Shown here piece after piece: positions 47,531-60,282 of a DNA stretch of 64,000 bases (the first letter of the stretch is position 1; every line of letters begins with the position of its first letter). Source of the DNA: Niebla homalea (taxonomy: Eukaryota > Ascomycota > Lecanoromycetes > Lecanorales > Ramalinaceae); NCBI GenBank assembly GCA_019925105.1, contig JAHGAU010000004.1, positions 1,488,001 through 1,552,000 of the forward strand, read 5' to 3'. The position numbers and the translations under genes are program-made. The notes under the pieces are model-generated. The model saw only the letters and a program-made list of their open reading frames with translations, was not told the origin of the DNA and did no database searches.

Positions 47531-50048
47531 ATGGCCGAGCTCTCGCAGGATGAACTGAAGGCCATCAGATCTCATCCTCTGAAGGAAGGGTTTGAAACCT
47601 TTCGTACGAATTTTAATTCAAGGTACCTCAGAAGCGGAAGTGCGAGCGTGACAGAGGTTGTTGACCGGCTCACATCTGAGGCGTCTACCGGCGGTGAGAT
47701 CGATGACTTACAGGTTGCGCGTGGTTTCTAATGAGAGTTAGGAGCGACGGATGTAATACTTGATCTCATTATAGCACTTCAAATTCAGCCAGCGACTCGA
47801 GTCATGCTCTCTAGGATAGGAAGCGGACCCCTCACCGGTGATATTGCGACCGTTTTTGCTCTTCTTTCCTCAAATCCAGAGCATGCTAAACACACCAACC
47901 GAGTCCTGGAGCTTGTTCTCAACGAGGCGAAAGATGCAGATATATGGACAGCTGTATTCGACTTTATCACGCTTACCAGACCGAATCGAAAACCAACGAC
48001 TCCTCCTCCAGCATTCACCTCATCACTCCAGCAGACCCCATGGTCCTTCAACACGGGCGGATTCGAAGATACATCAGAATACAGGAAGCAGGTCGATGTT
48101 CCGCTGAGGGAAGAACTCCTTCCCAGTCTCAGGATCGACATCCCCGACTTCGTCCACGCGGTCTTTGGACAAGTACCGCAACTCGAGGAGCTGGCAGAGA
48201 CTTTTTTCGGTCTATGCAAAGAGGGGGATACAACACTATACACAGAAGGTGGCGGCTGGTCCGAATGGCCTCCAAGAGCCGAAGAGGGACGCGTTCTCGA
48301 ATGGCTTCAGGAGCTGATGGGGCGTCTCACGGTATGGGTCCTTAAACACAGCACGCGTGCGACAGTTTCTCGGCAGATCTACCGCGGGCCGGCAACCTAC
48401 CTGGATGGAACCCCCATCCAACGGAGGATGGATGTTGGCTTCACAGTGGGGAACGGGCAGAGTGGAACTGATAACCCCGGTACTAACGAGAACATGAGTA
48501 CTCGGAAACCCAATTGGTCAGAGATCCTTGTGACAGGGGATTTGAAGAGCAACCCTGACCAGGACGGGCAAGAAAAAGCGTGGGTCGATCTCGCTACCTA
48601 CGCTCGCGAGGTCTTCCGCACACAAGACCGGAGGTTTCACCCTCTGTGGATCCAGGATGCGCTTGTGGCACTTCGACCGCTCGGGCGCCTCTAGCTCCTC
48701 TTCCTTCGATATCAACCAGGATGGGTTCACCTTCATCCAAGTGATGCTAGGCTACTACCTGATGACCGACGAGGACCTTGGCCTTGACCCCACTATCCAG
48801 GGGCCAAAAGAGAAGCGATACGTTGAGATCACTCGGGATGGTCACGTCGAGCGACTCATCTTGACAAAACCTATCATGAGGCAAGCCGTTATCGTTAGCC
48901 GAGCCACGACCTGTTGGGAGGCCTATTGTGATACAGACGAGAGGCAGAAACCGCTCATCGTCAAAGATTCATGGCAGTATGAGGAGCGACCCGAGGAAGG
49001 GTTGCTCATCCAAGAAGCAACGAACAGAGGCGTGGAGAATATCGCCAGGTACTACCATCACGAGACGGTGCAAGTTGGCGGAAAGATCGACGATACTCTT
49101 GGGAACGTACGAAGAGGCTTGATGAAGGTGCACGGTCGGACTACATTGAGGCAAAGAATATTCAAGACGCCTGGCGCATTGGCTTCAGAGTCTCAAGGGT
49201 TAGCTGTGGCAGGCCAGATGCATCCATCCCCTCTCTTAGGCAAGCGGCCTTCGAGTTCTGCGCAGTTGGAGCCGCAATCTTCGATCAAACGATCGCGCTC
49301 CAGCTTTCAATCTCGGGACCCAGAGCAGCCTCTCTACAACCGGATCCGTCGACGCACTGTCACCCGAGACGCTGGCAAACATATTTACGAAGCCTCATCG
49401 TTGCGAGGCATCATCAACGGATTCCTCGGAGCCATCCATGGTGAGTATGTTTGTATCAGCATCCATAACGACCAGCTGACTTGGCCAGGGCATGAATCGC
49501 TCCTCGACGCCGGCATCCTTCACCGCGATATATCGATCGGCAACATTATGCTCACAGAGAATGAAGAAGACGGTTTTCTCATCGACTTCGATCTGTCTAT
49601 TGAAACTAGCGGTGATCGCGCATCCGGCGCACCAAGCAAGACAGGTACCAAAGTCTTTATGTCTATCGGGGCCCTTCGTGACGAGCATCATAGCTACATG
49701 CATGATTTGGAGTCATTCTTTTGGGTATTGTTCTGGGTCTGCATACATCATGATGGCTTCGATAAGAAAGGAAAGGCCAAACGCAGGATCGTTCCTGAAT
49801 ATGAAGACTGGAACTATCTTGCGACAAAAAGGGTGGCGGATCTCAAATCAGCTCTAGTTTTAGAGGAAGGGCGCTTTAACCAGGCTATTGCTGACTTTAC
49901 TCCTCATTACGAATCATTGAAACCGTGCGTACAGGAATTGCGGAAATACATCTTTCCAGATGGCAAGCGTTGGCTCGGAGACAATAAGCAGCTGTATTCT
50001 CAGATAAGAGGTGTACTTAACGAGGCAAAGAGGGATCTGGAACTGTAA
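47531..50048 (+). CDS. FunK1-type fungal protein kinase, two introns, one frameshifting deletion
   Basis: The start is the ATG at 47531 (MAELSQDELKAI). A 99-nt intron at 47694-47792 (GTGAGA..CCAG) joins the frame to 47793 on. The next exon contains DLKSNPDQDG and WVDLATYAREVFRTQ, a FunK1 hallmark. At 48629-48640 the frame is lost: QDRR is followed, one frame over, by GFTLCGSRMRLWHFDR, the next conserved box. The change fits loss of 3n+2 nt from the conserved motif. A second intron at 49441-49488 (GTGAGT, CTGAC, CCAG) is 48 nt, so it is invisible as a frame break; splicing yields AIHGHESLLDAG. Catalytic motifs follow: HRDISIGNIML (HRDxxxxN), LIDFDLS (DFD for DFG), GTKVFMSIGAL and DLESFFWVLFWV. 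The stop is TAA 50046-50048. FunK1 kinases are expanded in fungi and of unclear function. The kinase core is intact, but the upstream lesion suggests a recent pseudogene unless it is an assembly error. Confidence 0.85.
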
Positions 50049-50112
50049 GCTATGGAATCATGCTTTAATGTCCATAGTATGAATGCGAATTCAACTCTTT
50101 GCATTTATATGT

Positions 50113-50341
50113 TGTATCAGCCTGGGTGCAGGCATGGTGGTGGTATTGCCAGCATAGAGTGTTCCTGAGCCGTTATACGAGCGGTGCCACGACACTCTTC
50201 TGACACGTGTAGATTACATTACCTGGCCGTACATCTTAGACCACCTGGGTATTTAATATAGGTAGCTCCATGCTTCTTGGATGGATTGTATATAATATAA
50301 ATATATATATTATTTATATTTATACGTCCTTATATTTAATA
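50113..50341 (+). repeat. 5' LTR of a third copia element (2128-family)
   Basis: 229 bp starting TGTATCAGCCTGGGTGC and ending TATATTTAATA (RIP form of ATGCGTATAACA). The left half is unmutated and the right half RIP-mutated. Directly after it comes ATTATAAGTAT, the RIP form of the GTTATGAG primer site seen in the other copia copies, so the element reads to the right. It lies 65 bp past the kinase stop codon. Its 3' LTR was not found in the window. Confidence 0.72.
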
Positions 50342-51349
50342 ATTATAAGTATAATACTAGATACCAATATAGTTATTTATTTACTTTTTTAACTTAAAGG
50401 CGTGATTAATTATTTAACCAGGTTTAAATCGAGTTTTCAAGGTTAATATATTATCTATAAATTGAGAACAGATAAGGAACTATAAAGTATTACTCAATAC
50501 TCATTTATATAAGGTTGAAATAAGCTTATATAGAACTAGACTTATTTCTTAAAAAGATCAAGATTTATAACTTATTAAGTATTAAAGGCAGGGTTATTAA
50601 ATATTATAGAACTTAATAACTTTTTTTTTATTATGAAATCAATAAGCCTAAGGAAGTTATTAAGAATAATATACTTTATTATTATAAGGGACGAAGCGAT
50701 TAATATAAAGGCATTAACGGCCTTTAGATTTCATTTAACGTTATAAAAGTTAGGATTATAAAAATAAAAAGAATAATACCCATTTTTGTTAAAATGAGCA
50801 ATTTTATATTCTTAATATTCAACAAAGTAAACCCTGTATTAGAAGGACGTAGATTATCACCTACAGAGTTACCTATATACTCTTTAAATTAAATTTAATA
50901 GTTTATACCTTTAGATCCCGTAGGCTTTTTAGCGGTTAAGAAGAATATTATATAATTATAATAGAGTCTAGTTCTTGCTAAGATATTAATGGATAACTTA
51001 AGGAGTATATCTATATATTCTTAAGAGTTAAAAGTACCAATATCCTTAAAGTACTTTAAAAGAACTGATATTGAATAAATTTATTATGTTATTGGGAGAA
51101 GGTTTTAATATTAATATAACTTTATAAGTTTAATTAAAATAATTGAAGAAGCTTTTTTTTCATCTATTAACTTTGAGGAGCAATTTGAGGAAAATATGCG
51201 GTATAATAATATAAATTAGCCGAATCCATTTTACTTAGTTCTTATTATTAAGAAATATTAAAAGAAGAACATTTCTTAAACAAAATAAGCTTAAAATTAA
51301 AAGTAAGAAAAATCGGGTTGGAAGAACAGCTTTATAATCTTAAGTATTA
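50342..51349 (+). other. Interior of the third copia element, moderately RIP-mutated
   Basis: AT-rich but still holding many CA and TG dinucleotides, so RIP was milder than at 9640-35200. The plus strand has stretches that look coding-derived (for example PVLEGRRLSPTELPIYSL near 50840), but I recognise no domain. It is interrupted at 51350 by the MITE nest. Confidence 0.4.
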
Positions 51350-52429
51350 CATCTGCAAATTTGTGAACCAGCATATAAGCACTCCGAATGCAAATAAATA
51401 AATTAAGCAGGTTAATTTTATGTCCCCCCTCGCTAGGCCTTTAAGCGCTCGTAAGTATCCGGCTTCATCAGCAAATCTGCGACCTGCTCAGAGCGAGTAG
51501 CCAAAAAAAAAGGAATTTATTCACTCAGACCGCTCGTGAGTCACTCACGAGAATCCCGGAAAATTCACGAGCGCTCCGAGCGGTCCTAAGCGGGTAAAAA
51601 AAAGTTTAAAATAAAAACGTTTAAAACGGTAAAATAACGGTTTTTATTTTTTATAAATTTTTTTTATTAAGCTTTCTTAGCAACGGGTATAGCCGTACCC
51701 CCCCTTATAAGCCGTAATATTCAACGTTTTTAAAAATTAATTACAGATTTAAGTTTTTTAGCTAAAAGTTACCCTAGTTACCCTGGTAGCTAATAATTTA
51801 TCCTTAAGGGGGGGTAGTTAAAGGGGGTAATTTAATTAAAAAAACGTTAAGTTAAAAAAAAAAGTAAAACTTACGAGAATCCAAGAAACTTACGAATAAG
51901 CCGGATACTCGCGAGCGCTTAAAGGTTAAGCGAGGGGGGATATAAGCTTAACCTGCTTAACTTACTCGTTTACACTCGGAGTGCTTATATGCTGGTTCAT
52001 AAATTTGCAGATGTTACTCGTAAGTTTCCTACTTACTTATAAGTTTTTTTACTTAACGTTTTTTGAATTAAATTACCCTTTTTAACTACCTTCCCTTTAG
52101 GGATAAATTATTAATTACCAGGGTAACCTTTAATTTATAAAACCGAATCTATAATTAATTTTGAAAAAACGTTGAATATTACGGTTTATAGGGGGGGTTC
52201 CGGCTATACCCGTTGTTAAGAAAGCTTCATAAAAAAATTTCCTAAAAAATAAAAACCGTTATTTTACCGTTTTAAACGTTTTTATTTTTGACTTTTTTTT
52301 ACCCGCTCAGGACCGTTTAAAGCGCTTGTGAGTTTCCCTGGATACTCGTAAGTGACTTAGGAGCGGTCTGAGTGAATAAATCCATTTTTTTAATTCACTT
52401 GATCCGAGCAGGTCGCAGATTTGCTAATA
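51350..52429 (-). mobile_element. MITE (outer copy), interrupted by a second copy
   Basis: The outer copy is made of 51350-51465 and 52014-52429 (532 bp in total). It is in the opposite orientation to 61422-61954. Ends are CATCTGCAAATTTGTGAACC and the complement of CATCAGCAAATCTGCGACC, flanked by TA on both sides. There is no coding frame. The two-base TA duplication and short imperfect terminal inverted repeats suggest a Tc1/mariner-type non-autonomous element. Confidence 0.75.
51466..52013 (+). mobile_element. MITE (inner copy) inserted in the outer MITE
   Basis: 548 bp from CATCAGCAAATCTGCG to AAATTTGCAGATG, the same sequence as 61422-61954. Its insertion split the outer copy at CCGGCTTACTCG; the flanks are TT on both sides. 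Because the two copies face each other, 51466-51880 and 52014-52429 form inverted arms of about 415 bp. Confidence 0.78.
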
Positions 52430-52459
52430 TAATATAATGAACATAATTATCTACGTATA

Positions 52460-52643
52460 TGTGGCGTGCTCAGTATAAAGGTGGATAATATATGTGATAT
52501 TATGTGATATATATGATTGTTGAGTAGCTAACTATGTGGGTATTGCATATATGAAGGTACGCGCCAAGCAAGCGGAATAAGGTAGAGCCGCTCCGCTCCG
52601 GTAAGGCTAAGGCCTGAGGATCAGCTCTGCTGATACCCTAACA
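52460..52643 (-). repeat. Left LTR of TRIM-like element 2
   Basis: TGTGGCGTGCTCAG to GATACCCTAACA. Carries the ATCAGCTCTGCTGAT dyad 9 nt from the end. Confidence 0.88.
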
Positions 52644-53884
52644 ATTTGTTACCAATAAAAAAAATGCTCTTGCCCCAAGGGCTATCCATCAACAACAACC
52701 AATAAAAAACACCATAGCGAGCCTCTCGGACGTAGAGATGGTAATAGTGAAGGTCCGAGAGCGTATAGGAACGATCGTGTAAGGTGGTTGTTGAGTATTA
52801 GTACATGGTAATGGGTGAAAGTTGAAAAATCGAGAAAAAATTAAACCGGGCAATTATCGCAATTATACCCGGGAAATAGTCGTGGTTTTTTAAGATCTGA
52901 ATCGCTTAAACCGTGATCTCCGGGGTATTGCTGAAGTCGAGTTCGTGGCCGGGGGGGGCCGGTGGTGCGGGTGAGAGCAGGGGTGAAACCGGGTGGCCGT
53001 AAGTTGCTCCAGAAGTAAATAGAAGCCTAATAACGGAGCTTTATTAAGCTTACTGATCGTATGGACATTATAAATATAATATTATTAAAACGAATAAACT
53101 TTAAGAAATAACGCATAATGCATAGTCCGGTATATTTATAATCCACCTTTTTTTGCTTAAATCTTAGTATTGCAGGTATACGCCGGAGCTTAAGTACTTA
53201 TTGCTAAACCGTTTATAGTTGGATTTACTAAGGAATTTACGGTAAGGCTAATAGAGACGTATTTATATCTTGCGGTATATCATACGGGGTATTATGCTGA
53301 AGTATTATAAAGGTTTTGCCTGCTGTATATCCAAATCTCTTTTCAAGCTTATTTATCCAAAGCCGTATACTAATATTAATACCAGCTCTTATTGTCTTAT
53401 TAAGTAACTCGTACCAAGTGTAAGCTCCGCGTTTAAGATACGTATATATATATTACGGATCGACATTGTTAGTATTACGGAGTAGCTCAGTAAAAATAAA
53501 GACGTCGTAGATAAGAGGATTGAAGGTAAGATCTTCTGGCGGTATCTTTAAAGGTATAAGTATAGGTTTAAGTATAAGTCATTCGAGGAGTCGCTTGAAT
53601 TATTCGTTATTAAAAATGAATACTATCATTATATTAATATCGTCGTTTGGCCTATTAAAAGAAACGGGATTAAGGTCGGCTTCGTTCTTATTATATCTGC
53701 TGTCTATTTACTGGATGGACATAAATAATAATGACCGGTGATTGAAGCTGTTGGTATAGAGACTCTCGTCGAGTTTATTGGGCTCGTTGCGTCTTCTGCG
53801 TTGTCTGAATCTGAGATCTCGTGGTAATGACGTCTATGCGTTTACTATGATGACTGCTACGATCTTATGCTATTGCTACCAAAT

Positions 53885-54058
53885 TGTGGCGTGCTCAGTA
53901 TAAAGGTGGATAATATATATAATATATATGATTGTTGAGTAGCTAATTATGTAGGTGTTACATATATAAAGGTGCGCGCCAAGCAAGCGGAACAAGGTAG
54001 AGCCGCTCCGCTCCGGTAAGGCTGAGGCCTGAGGATCAGCTCTGCTGATGCCCTAACA
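53885..54058 (-). repeat. Right LTR of TRIM-like element 2
   Basis: TGTGGCGTGCTCAG to GATGCCCTAACA, 174 bp, the same dyad. Confidence 0.88.
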
Positions 54059-54188
54059 GTATAGACCATTTTAATTAATATTTAAACTTCAAAATTGGTT
54101 AAGTAATTAAGTTAAAAGATATTAAAATAAAGAAGAAAATTAATAGAATCCCTAAAAGCTTTAAAAAAAATGAGTTTAAGTAAAATAA

Positions 54189-54348
54189 TGTGAGGGCCTT
54201 TGTAAAAGTATGAACGATAGAATATATTATAATATATAAATAATGAACTATCTATGTACATGGTGGTGAGCTATATACAGTAGTTGCGGGTGCCAAGCAT
54301 TGGGAAACCCGTTCCGTGGTATAAGTCAGCTCTGCTGAGTCCCTGACA
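54189..54348 (-). repeat. Solo LTR, 160 bp
   Basis: Starts TGTGAGGGCCTTTG and ends GAGTCCCTGACA. The perfect duplication AATAA lies at 54184-54188 and 54349-54353. It shares GGGTGCCAAGCA and the TCAGCTCTGCTGA dyad with the TRIM LTRs. Largely RIP-free. Confidence 0.83.
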
Positions 54349-54478
54349 AATAATTTATTATTAACTTAAAAAGATAAAAGTAACTTTATCATAAAATTAG
54401 TATTTTATATATTATAGTCCTTAGAGATTTTGAATTATATCTTGAGCTTTTATATCTATAATAAAACGATAAAAGAGT

Positions 54479-54711
54479 TGTAAGATGCATAATAAGTAAG
54501 TAGGTATGCAATGTTTATATATTCTGTATAATCTATCTGATAATCTATTTATAAAGATAAAAAATGCTTATAAGTAAGTAATTAAGCGTTTTAAGATATA
54601 CGGCCAGGTAATAATATTTATACGTATTATAAGGATATCTTAATACTGCCTTTATAATTACTTTATAATACTTTTTACCCGTACTTTATACTTATAATAT
54701 ACCGGCTAATA
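54479..54711 (-). repeat. Left LTR of the second-family copia element
   Basis: TGTAAGATGCATAATAAG to ATACCGGCTAATA (RIP form of CACCGGCTGACA). 233 bp. Confidence 0.88.
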
Positions 54712-57700
54712 TTTTTTTAAGGCCGTATTATTATTACGGTAATAATACCGATTTTATTCATCCTTATGTAATTACTTTATTACTGTAATTAAGCCGTATT
54801 AATATAGTTAAAATTTCATAATAATAAATATATTCTTAAGAAAGTAAAAAAAAATTCTAATAATAATAATAATAACCATAATAATAAAACCTTTATATAC
54901 CAATCGGCTCCGGGGCCTTAAATACACTTAACTAAGCTCCGGGCATACGTATATATAGACTTATAAGGTAATTAATATTAAATACCCACTATAAAAAGTT
55001 GAAAAAATGGAAAAATTAAAAAAACGTGAAAGTAACCGAACCCGAAAAGATTATCGTATACCCGGTTTATAATCGTAATTTTCTGAAAGCTGAATCTCTT
55101 AAAAACGATATTTTTAAGGTTTTACCGAGTCATATTATACAGTAAGGTCTATAAGTTTATGGTCTTTAAGACTTAAGAGCTTTAAGAATTCTCCGTATCT
55201 TTATAGTAAAAGTACTTTTATTAAACCATCCGTAAGGATAATAATAATAAAGCTTTATTTAACGTAAATAATCCTATCTTAGATCTTTTAATGAAGTTAA
55301 TAATAATATACGTTAATATAACGGAGTTTAATAATAAATTATAAGTTATTGTTTATAAAAATCCGTATAATTTATATATTATTATATTCGATTTATACTT
55401 TATAATTTACGTTTAAGTCGATCTCCTTAAAAAACCGGTTTATTATAATTATTCTTTACCTATTATTAATATTATATATAACTTAACTTCTATAAAGTTA
55501 ATAATAACGGTTTTCTATTTTAAGCTTTTCTAATCTATTATTTTATTAAAAAGCTTAAAGTTATAACCTTATAAGCTCCAATAGGTATCTAAATTATCTA
55601 TAAATACCGTATTTAATAGAATAATAAAAACGGTACGGGGATCGGTAATCTATATATTAAAGACGATGGTATAGTATTTAACTTATCTTAAATATTTTAT
55701 TATTTTATTAATTATTTTTATTAATATTCCGATAAATTTATTAAGAATTTTAATAGCTTCAAATATATAAAGATTATATTTAAACGTATTATTATTATTA
55801 AAAAGTTAATTAAGCCAATAACCTATTAATATATATAAGTTTACTATAATATTACTTATCCATCGTTTTTAATTAAAGTTTCTAAATAATCTATAAGAAC
55901 TTATATTTATTTTTTTATTATTTATATATTAAATTTAATTATAGTTTTATTTACGTGATTATCTTAAAAGAAATAAAGTTAATAAACCTTCCTATTATGC
56001 TTTATTCGGATATTAAGAAATTATTATATTTTATTAAGATATTTTATTTTATAAGTCTTAAGAAGCTTAATCTAAAACTTATTAACCTTTTTAATATATC
56101 GATAATTATAGATAACGGCAATATTATTAATAAAAGAGAAGAACATTATATATTTATTAATAAAAAAATATTTAACGTCTATAATTGATTTTAATCCCAG
56201 CTCGTTAAGAATATTTAATAAATAATATATTTAAAAAGTTAATAACTGCTTAAATTTATATAATGCCCGTTATAAGAGTAATAATACGGCCTATCTTTTC
56301 TACTTTTTAATATTTTAAGGTAAATAAGTTTATTAATACTGCTATTAATAAAGGCATTAATAGTATCTTATTAACGGATTTTAAGGTTTTATATAGCTAT
56401 AAATGCCATTATAATCCTAAATATACGATTCGCGAATATCATTATAAATGTATTTTAAGCTATATATTAAAGGTCTTTTCTTGTATATAAACGGGCCTTA
56501 TACTTTAAAAGAAACCCTTTATTGTTAAATTTATATTTATATACCCATATAATAAAAATAAACTTTTTACTAGCCTTAATAACGTATTCGTATAAGACTT
56601 TTATTTAGGTTTTTTCCTTATAAAGCCTTAATTTTTACTTCCATTGCTATTAAAAATCCCTTTATATAAGGATGTTTCAGTATTTTATAATAGAATTTTA
56701 ACTTAAATAATAAATAATCCCGATAAAGTTGAACTCCTATTAAAGATGGGGTTAATAAAGTTATTAATAACGGTATAATGTCGGCTTTATAAAAGGTATA
56801 AGTAGGGATGAAGGCTATAAAGGCAGTATAAAAGGATTAATTTCCTTTATTAATTATTTGCTTAAGGGCTATTACGTATATTTCCTTTTTTTTTTCTTTA
56901 ACGTATAATGGTATCCGGGAGGATATTATCCTTATTAAAGTTTATTTTATTGATAGATTTCTTTTAAGTTTTTATTACCAGTAATAATATTTCTAAAATA
57001 TTAAAGAAGTTATTATTTAAGATATTATTAAGGATATACTTCCTTATATTAAGAAGATTCTTTACTTATTAATTTATTTTACTTAATAATAAGTATCTAT
57101 TATAATTATTATTATAATCATCGGCATTATTAAGGGGAGGGATTCTATTACCTCTTAAAAGTAATAAAGATAAAAAAAATAACGGGTATTTTATCCGTAT
57201 TTCCTTTTTTTTCCCTTTTTATATTAACGGTTTCTTTGGTATTCTTTTTTTATTTTCGTTATCTTTATCGGAGTTATTAAAAACTTAAATAATAATATAA
57301 GAAAGATTTAAAGCTAGGATATTAAGGGTAATATCAAGAAACAACTCCTTAATTAATTAAGTAATATTGATTTTTCTTAAATTATAAAATGCCTTTTCAT
57401 TAAAGGTAACGTCTTTTATATAAATTGTTTTTTATTAATTAAAAAACTAAATATTATAAATATTAATACTTTCGTATCTTATAAGGAACTTAAGATAAGC
57501 TCTTAAAGTCAGTTTATTTTTACGTAGAATAAATTTATTTAAAAAATATATTTTATATTTAAAAACTCTTAAATAATTAAAATTAGGGTTCCGTTTAATA
57601 ATTTTCTCTTATAATGTTTTCTATATATGCTTCTTAGCCGGTATACGGTTTATAAGGAACCCTATTATTTATATGATTTAAGGCTATAGATATATTAATA

Positions 57701-59999
57701 AATTAACTTTAATTTATAAAGTTTTTATTTTTATTAGAATAAGCTTTTCGTTTCTTTTTAAATATTTGTTTTAAGCTAGTATATGTAAAATTAAAGGTTC
57801 TTAAATAGTATTTATTTTAGAACAAAAAACCGTAAACTCGTTATCCAATATTTCTTTACTATTAAACCGTATAAAGGCTACTTAATAATTAAATCTTTTT
57901 TAAATAATAATAATAGCTTTCTTAAGAATAACTATAACTTTAGATTTATATTAATAAATATATATTATTTAAAAGTCTATCTTAGAATAAATAATATAAA
58001 ATATCCATTAATATTTATTTAAACCCGACTATAATTATATCAGGTTATAAGTAATTCAGAAAAAGGGTTTTTCTGACTTCTCCGCTTTATAAAATAATCG
58101 TAATATAATTCGGTATACTTTTAATAAAGTATATATTTTATACTTATTTATATATAATTTTTTAATTTATTAATAATCTCCACCCTTTTAATAGCTTTTA
58201 TAAAGTAATAAATAGTATTAATATTAATATAAATAAAAAGCTGGTATTATTCTATTATTATTCTTAACTTAACGTTATTTAATAAAGTTATTATAGATAT
58301 AAATATCGACTTAATAGTATTATCTTTTAGAAATTAAAAGGGACGGTTCTTTAATATATATATTATTATTTTATTATTATCATATAACCGGTTATACTCT
58401 AAATCAAAGTATATACCCTTTTTTAATAAGAGATTACCATTAATAATATTAATATAAAATCCTAAGATATAAAGGACGTTTTTTAACTTTATAATATTTA
58501 TATTTTTCGGGGTAGAAATATAAACGTTAATCTATTTATACGCGATAATGGGTAAACGTCCTATCCTTAAAAATATAGTTATATTATTAATATATTCCTT
58601 TTCTTAATTCAACTTATTTCTTATTATCTTATTATAGACGTAATTTAATAAATAATAATTAAATAATTATAACAATTTAAAATTTATATTAATAACGAAT
58701 AATAATAAGCTTAAAGTTATAAAGACTATAAAGGCCCCTATTTTCAATTAAGGTAGTAATAACGCTACCCTTATTAATAACGATAAGGTTTTCTCCTTCT
58801 TACGATTTTATTTTATAAAGCCTTTCTCTTAAGTATAATGTCTTTCAGTTTTTCCTTTACCTTCCTTTTAATAATTAAATTCTGAAATTTATTGGCTTTT
58901 TAATTCGACCGTTTTTAAGGTAATTATACTGATTTTAATAATACTTTAAGCTATAAAGGTATTTAGGAATTTCCTTTTATTTCCCTTTTAAGGTAAACCC
59001 TTTTAATTTAGATTTTTCTTTAATATTTATATTAAAAATTAAGTATAAAGTTATTAAAGATTTAACGTTTCTTAACCTTATATACTATTTAAATAACTTT
59101 ATTACTTTAAATAAGAAAGCCTTATTATCGTTAGTAATTTGAAATTAATATTCGTAAATTATTATTAATATCGGTATATACTTTTCGATTACTATAAGAA
59201 AATTAAAAAATATTATTCTCGTATTAATGATTTTTTTAAGGGCATATTCTTTTCTTAAAGCGTAAATTTAACTTTATTTATTAAGTTATACTTTAATATT
59301 TTATTAATATATTACTTTTAGTTTTACTTTTAAATACCTTCACTGAATATTTAATAGTTTTATTATATTAGTAAATATAAAATGTTACTTTAAAACTCTT
59401 AATATGTTTTAAAGATAAGGTTCGAGCTTTTAAAGGTAAATAATATTTAAGGTAATAATTATATTATAAATATAATCTATAATCTTATTAAAAGACTTAT
59501 ATTATTCCTTTTATTTAGACTTTTACTTTTAATATTATTTTTCAGTTGCTTTATATATTTAAAAAATCTCGGCCCTTTTTTTCTTTTATATTATTTAAAG
59601 GAATAATTAGTAATAGATTTATTAATCTTATTAAAGATATTGGTTTAATAATAACGTTAAAATTAATTTAATCTTAAATTATATATCCAGTTGCTTTATT
59701 ACGGATGACAATAGCGATTTATTAATCTTAATCCTTTATTATTATGAACTTAACGTTTATTTTACTTATTTTAACGGTTAATAAAGTTTTAATAAAGGAT
59801 TTTTATAAAGGAATCCCACCCTTCTTATAATATAGGCTTAATCCTTGTCTTGCTACCGGTGCTCGTAAATACCCCTTATAAAGGCCTTTTTAATGTGAAT
59901 AAGACTCGATTACGGTAAGTATTACGGTTTAATTATTTAATTAAATAATTAAATAAATATAATATACGCTATAAGAACATACGTAGCCGAGCTTATAAC

Positions 60000-60232
60000 T
60001 ATAAGATACACAATAAGTAAGTAGGTATACAATATATATATATTCTATATAATCTATCTAATAATCTATTTATAAAAATAAAAAGTACTTATAAGTAAAT
60101 AACTAGGCATTCTAGGATATACGGCCAGGTGATGGTATCTACACGCATTATAAGGATGTCTTAGCATTGCCTTCATGACTGCTCCATAACACTCCTTGCC
60201 CGCACTCCATGCCTACAATACACCGGCTGACA
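60000..60232 (-). repeat. Right LTR of the second-family copia element
   Basis: TATAAGATACACAATAAG to CACCGGCTGACA, 233 bp. The inner half is RIP-mutated and the outer about 115 bp intact, compared with the solo LTR 43809-44034. Confidence 0.88.
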
Positions 60233-60282
60233 AGAGTGTTTAATTAAAGAAGTAAATAGAAAGGCGATGAGATTATCGCCGG

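Larger units (their letters stand above)
52460..54058 (-). mobile_element. Small non-autonomous LTR element (TRIM-like), copy 2, 1599 bp
   Basis: LTRs are 52460-52643 (184 bp, with a 10-bp tandem duplication GATATTATGT) and 53885-54058 (174 bp). The perfect duplication GTATA lies at 52455-52459 and 54059-54063. The primer-binding site ATTTGGTAGCAATAGC reads on the minus strand just inside the right LTR. The interior matches 12235-13434 and has no coding frame. It is much less RIP-mutated than copy 1. Confidence 0.88.
54479..60232 (-). mobile_element. Ty1/copia-type LTR retrotransposon, second family, 5754 bp
   Basis: Two 233-bp LTRs (54479-54711 and 60000-60232) with the duplication AGAGT at 54474-54478 and 60233-60237. 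Inside the right LTR the minus strand reads GTTATAAGCTCGGCTACG, the half-tRNA(Met) primer-site type, giving minus orientation. The interior is RIP-mutated and aligns in patches with 2355-7681 and with the relic at 61960-63410. No open frame survives; the short ORF at 55955-56188 is not a recognisable domain. Confidence 0.88.

Noticed and set aside
53520..53741. 73-codon ORF in TRIM-like element 2
   Set aside because: The sister element has no such frame and nothing is recognisable, so it is probably chance.
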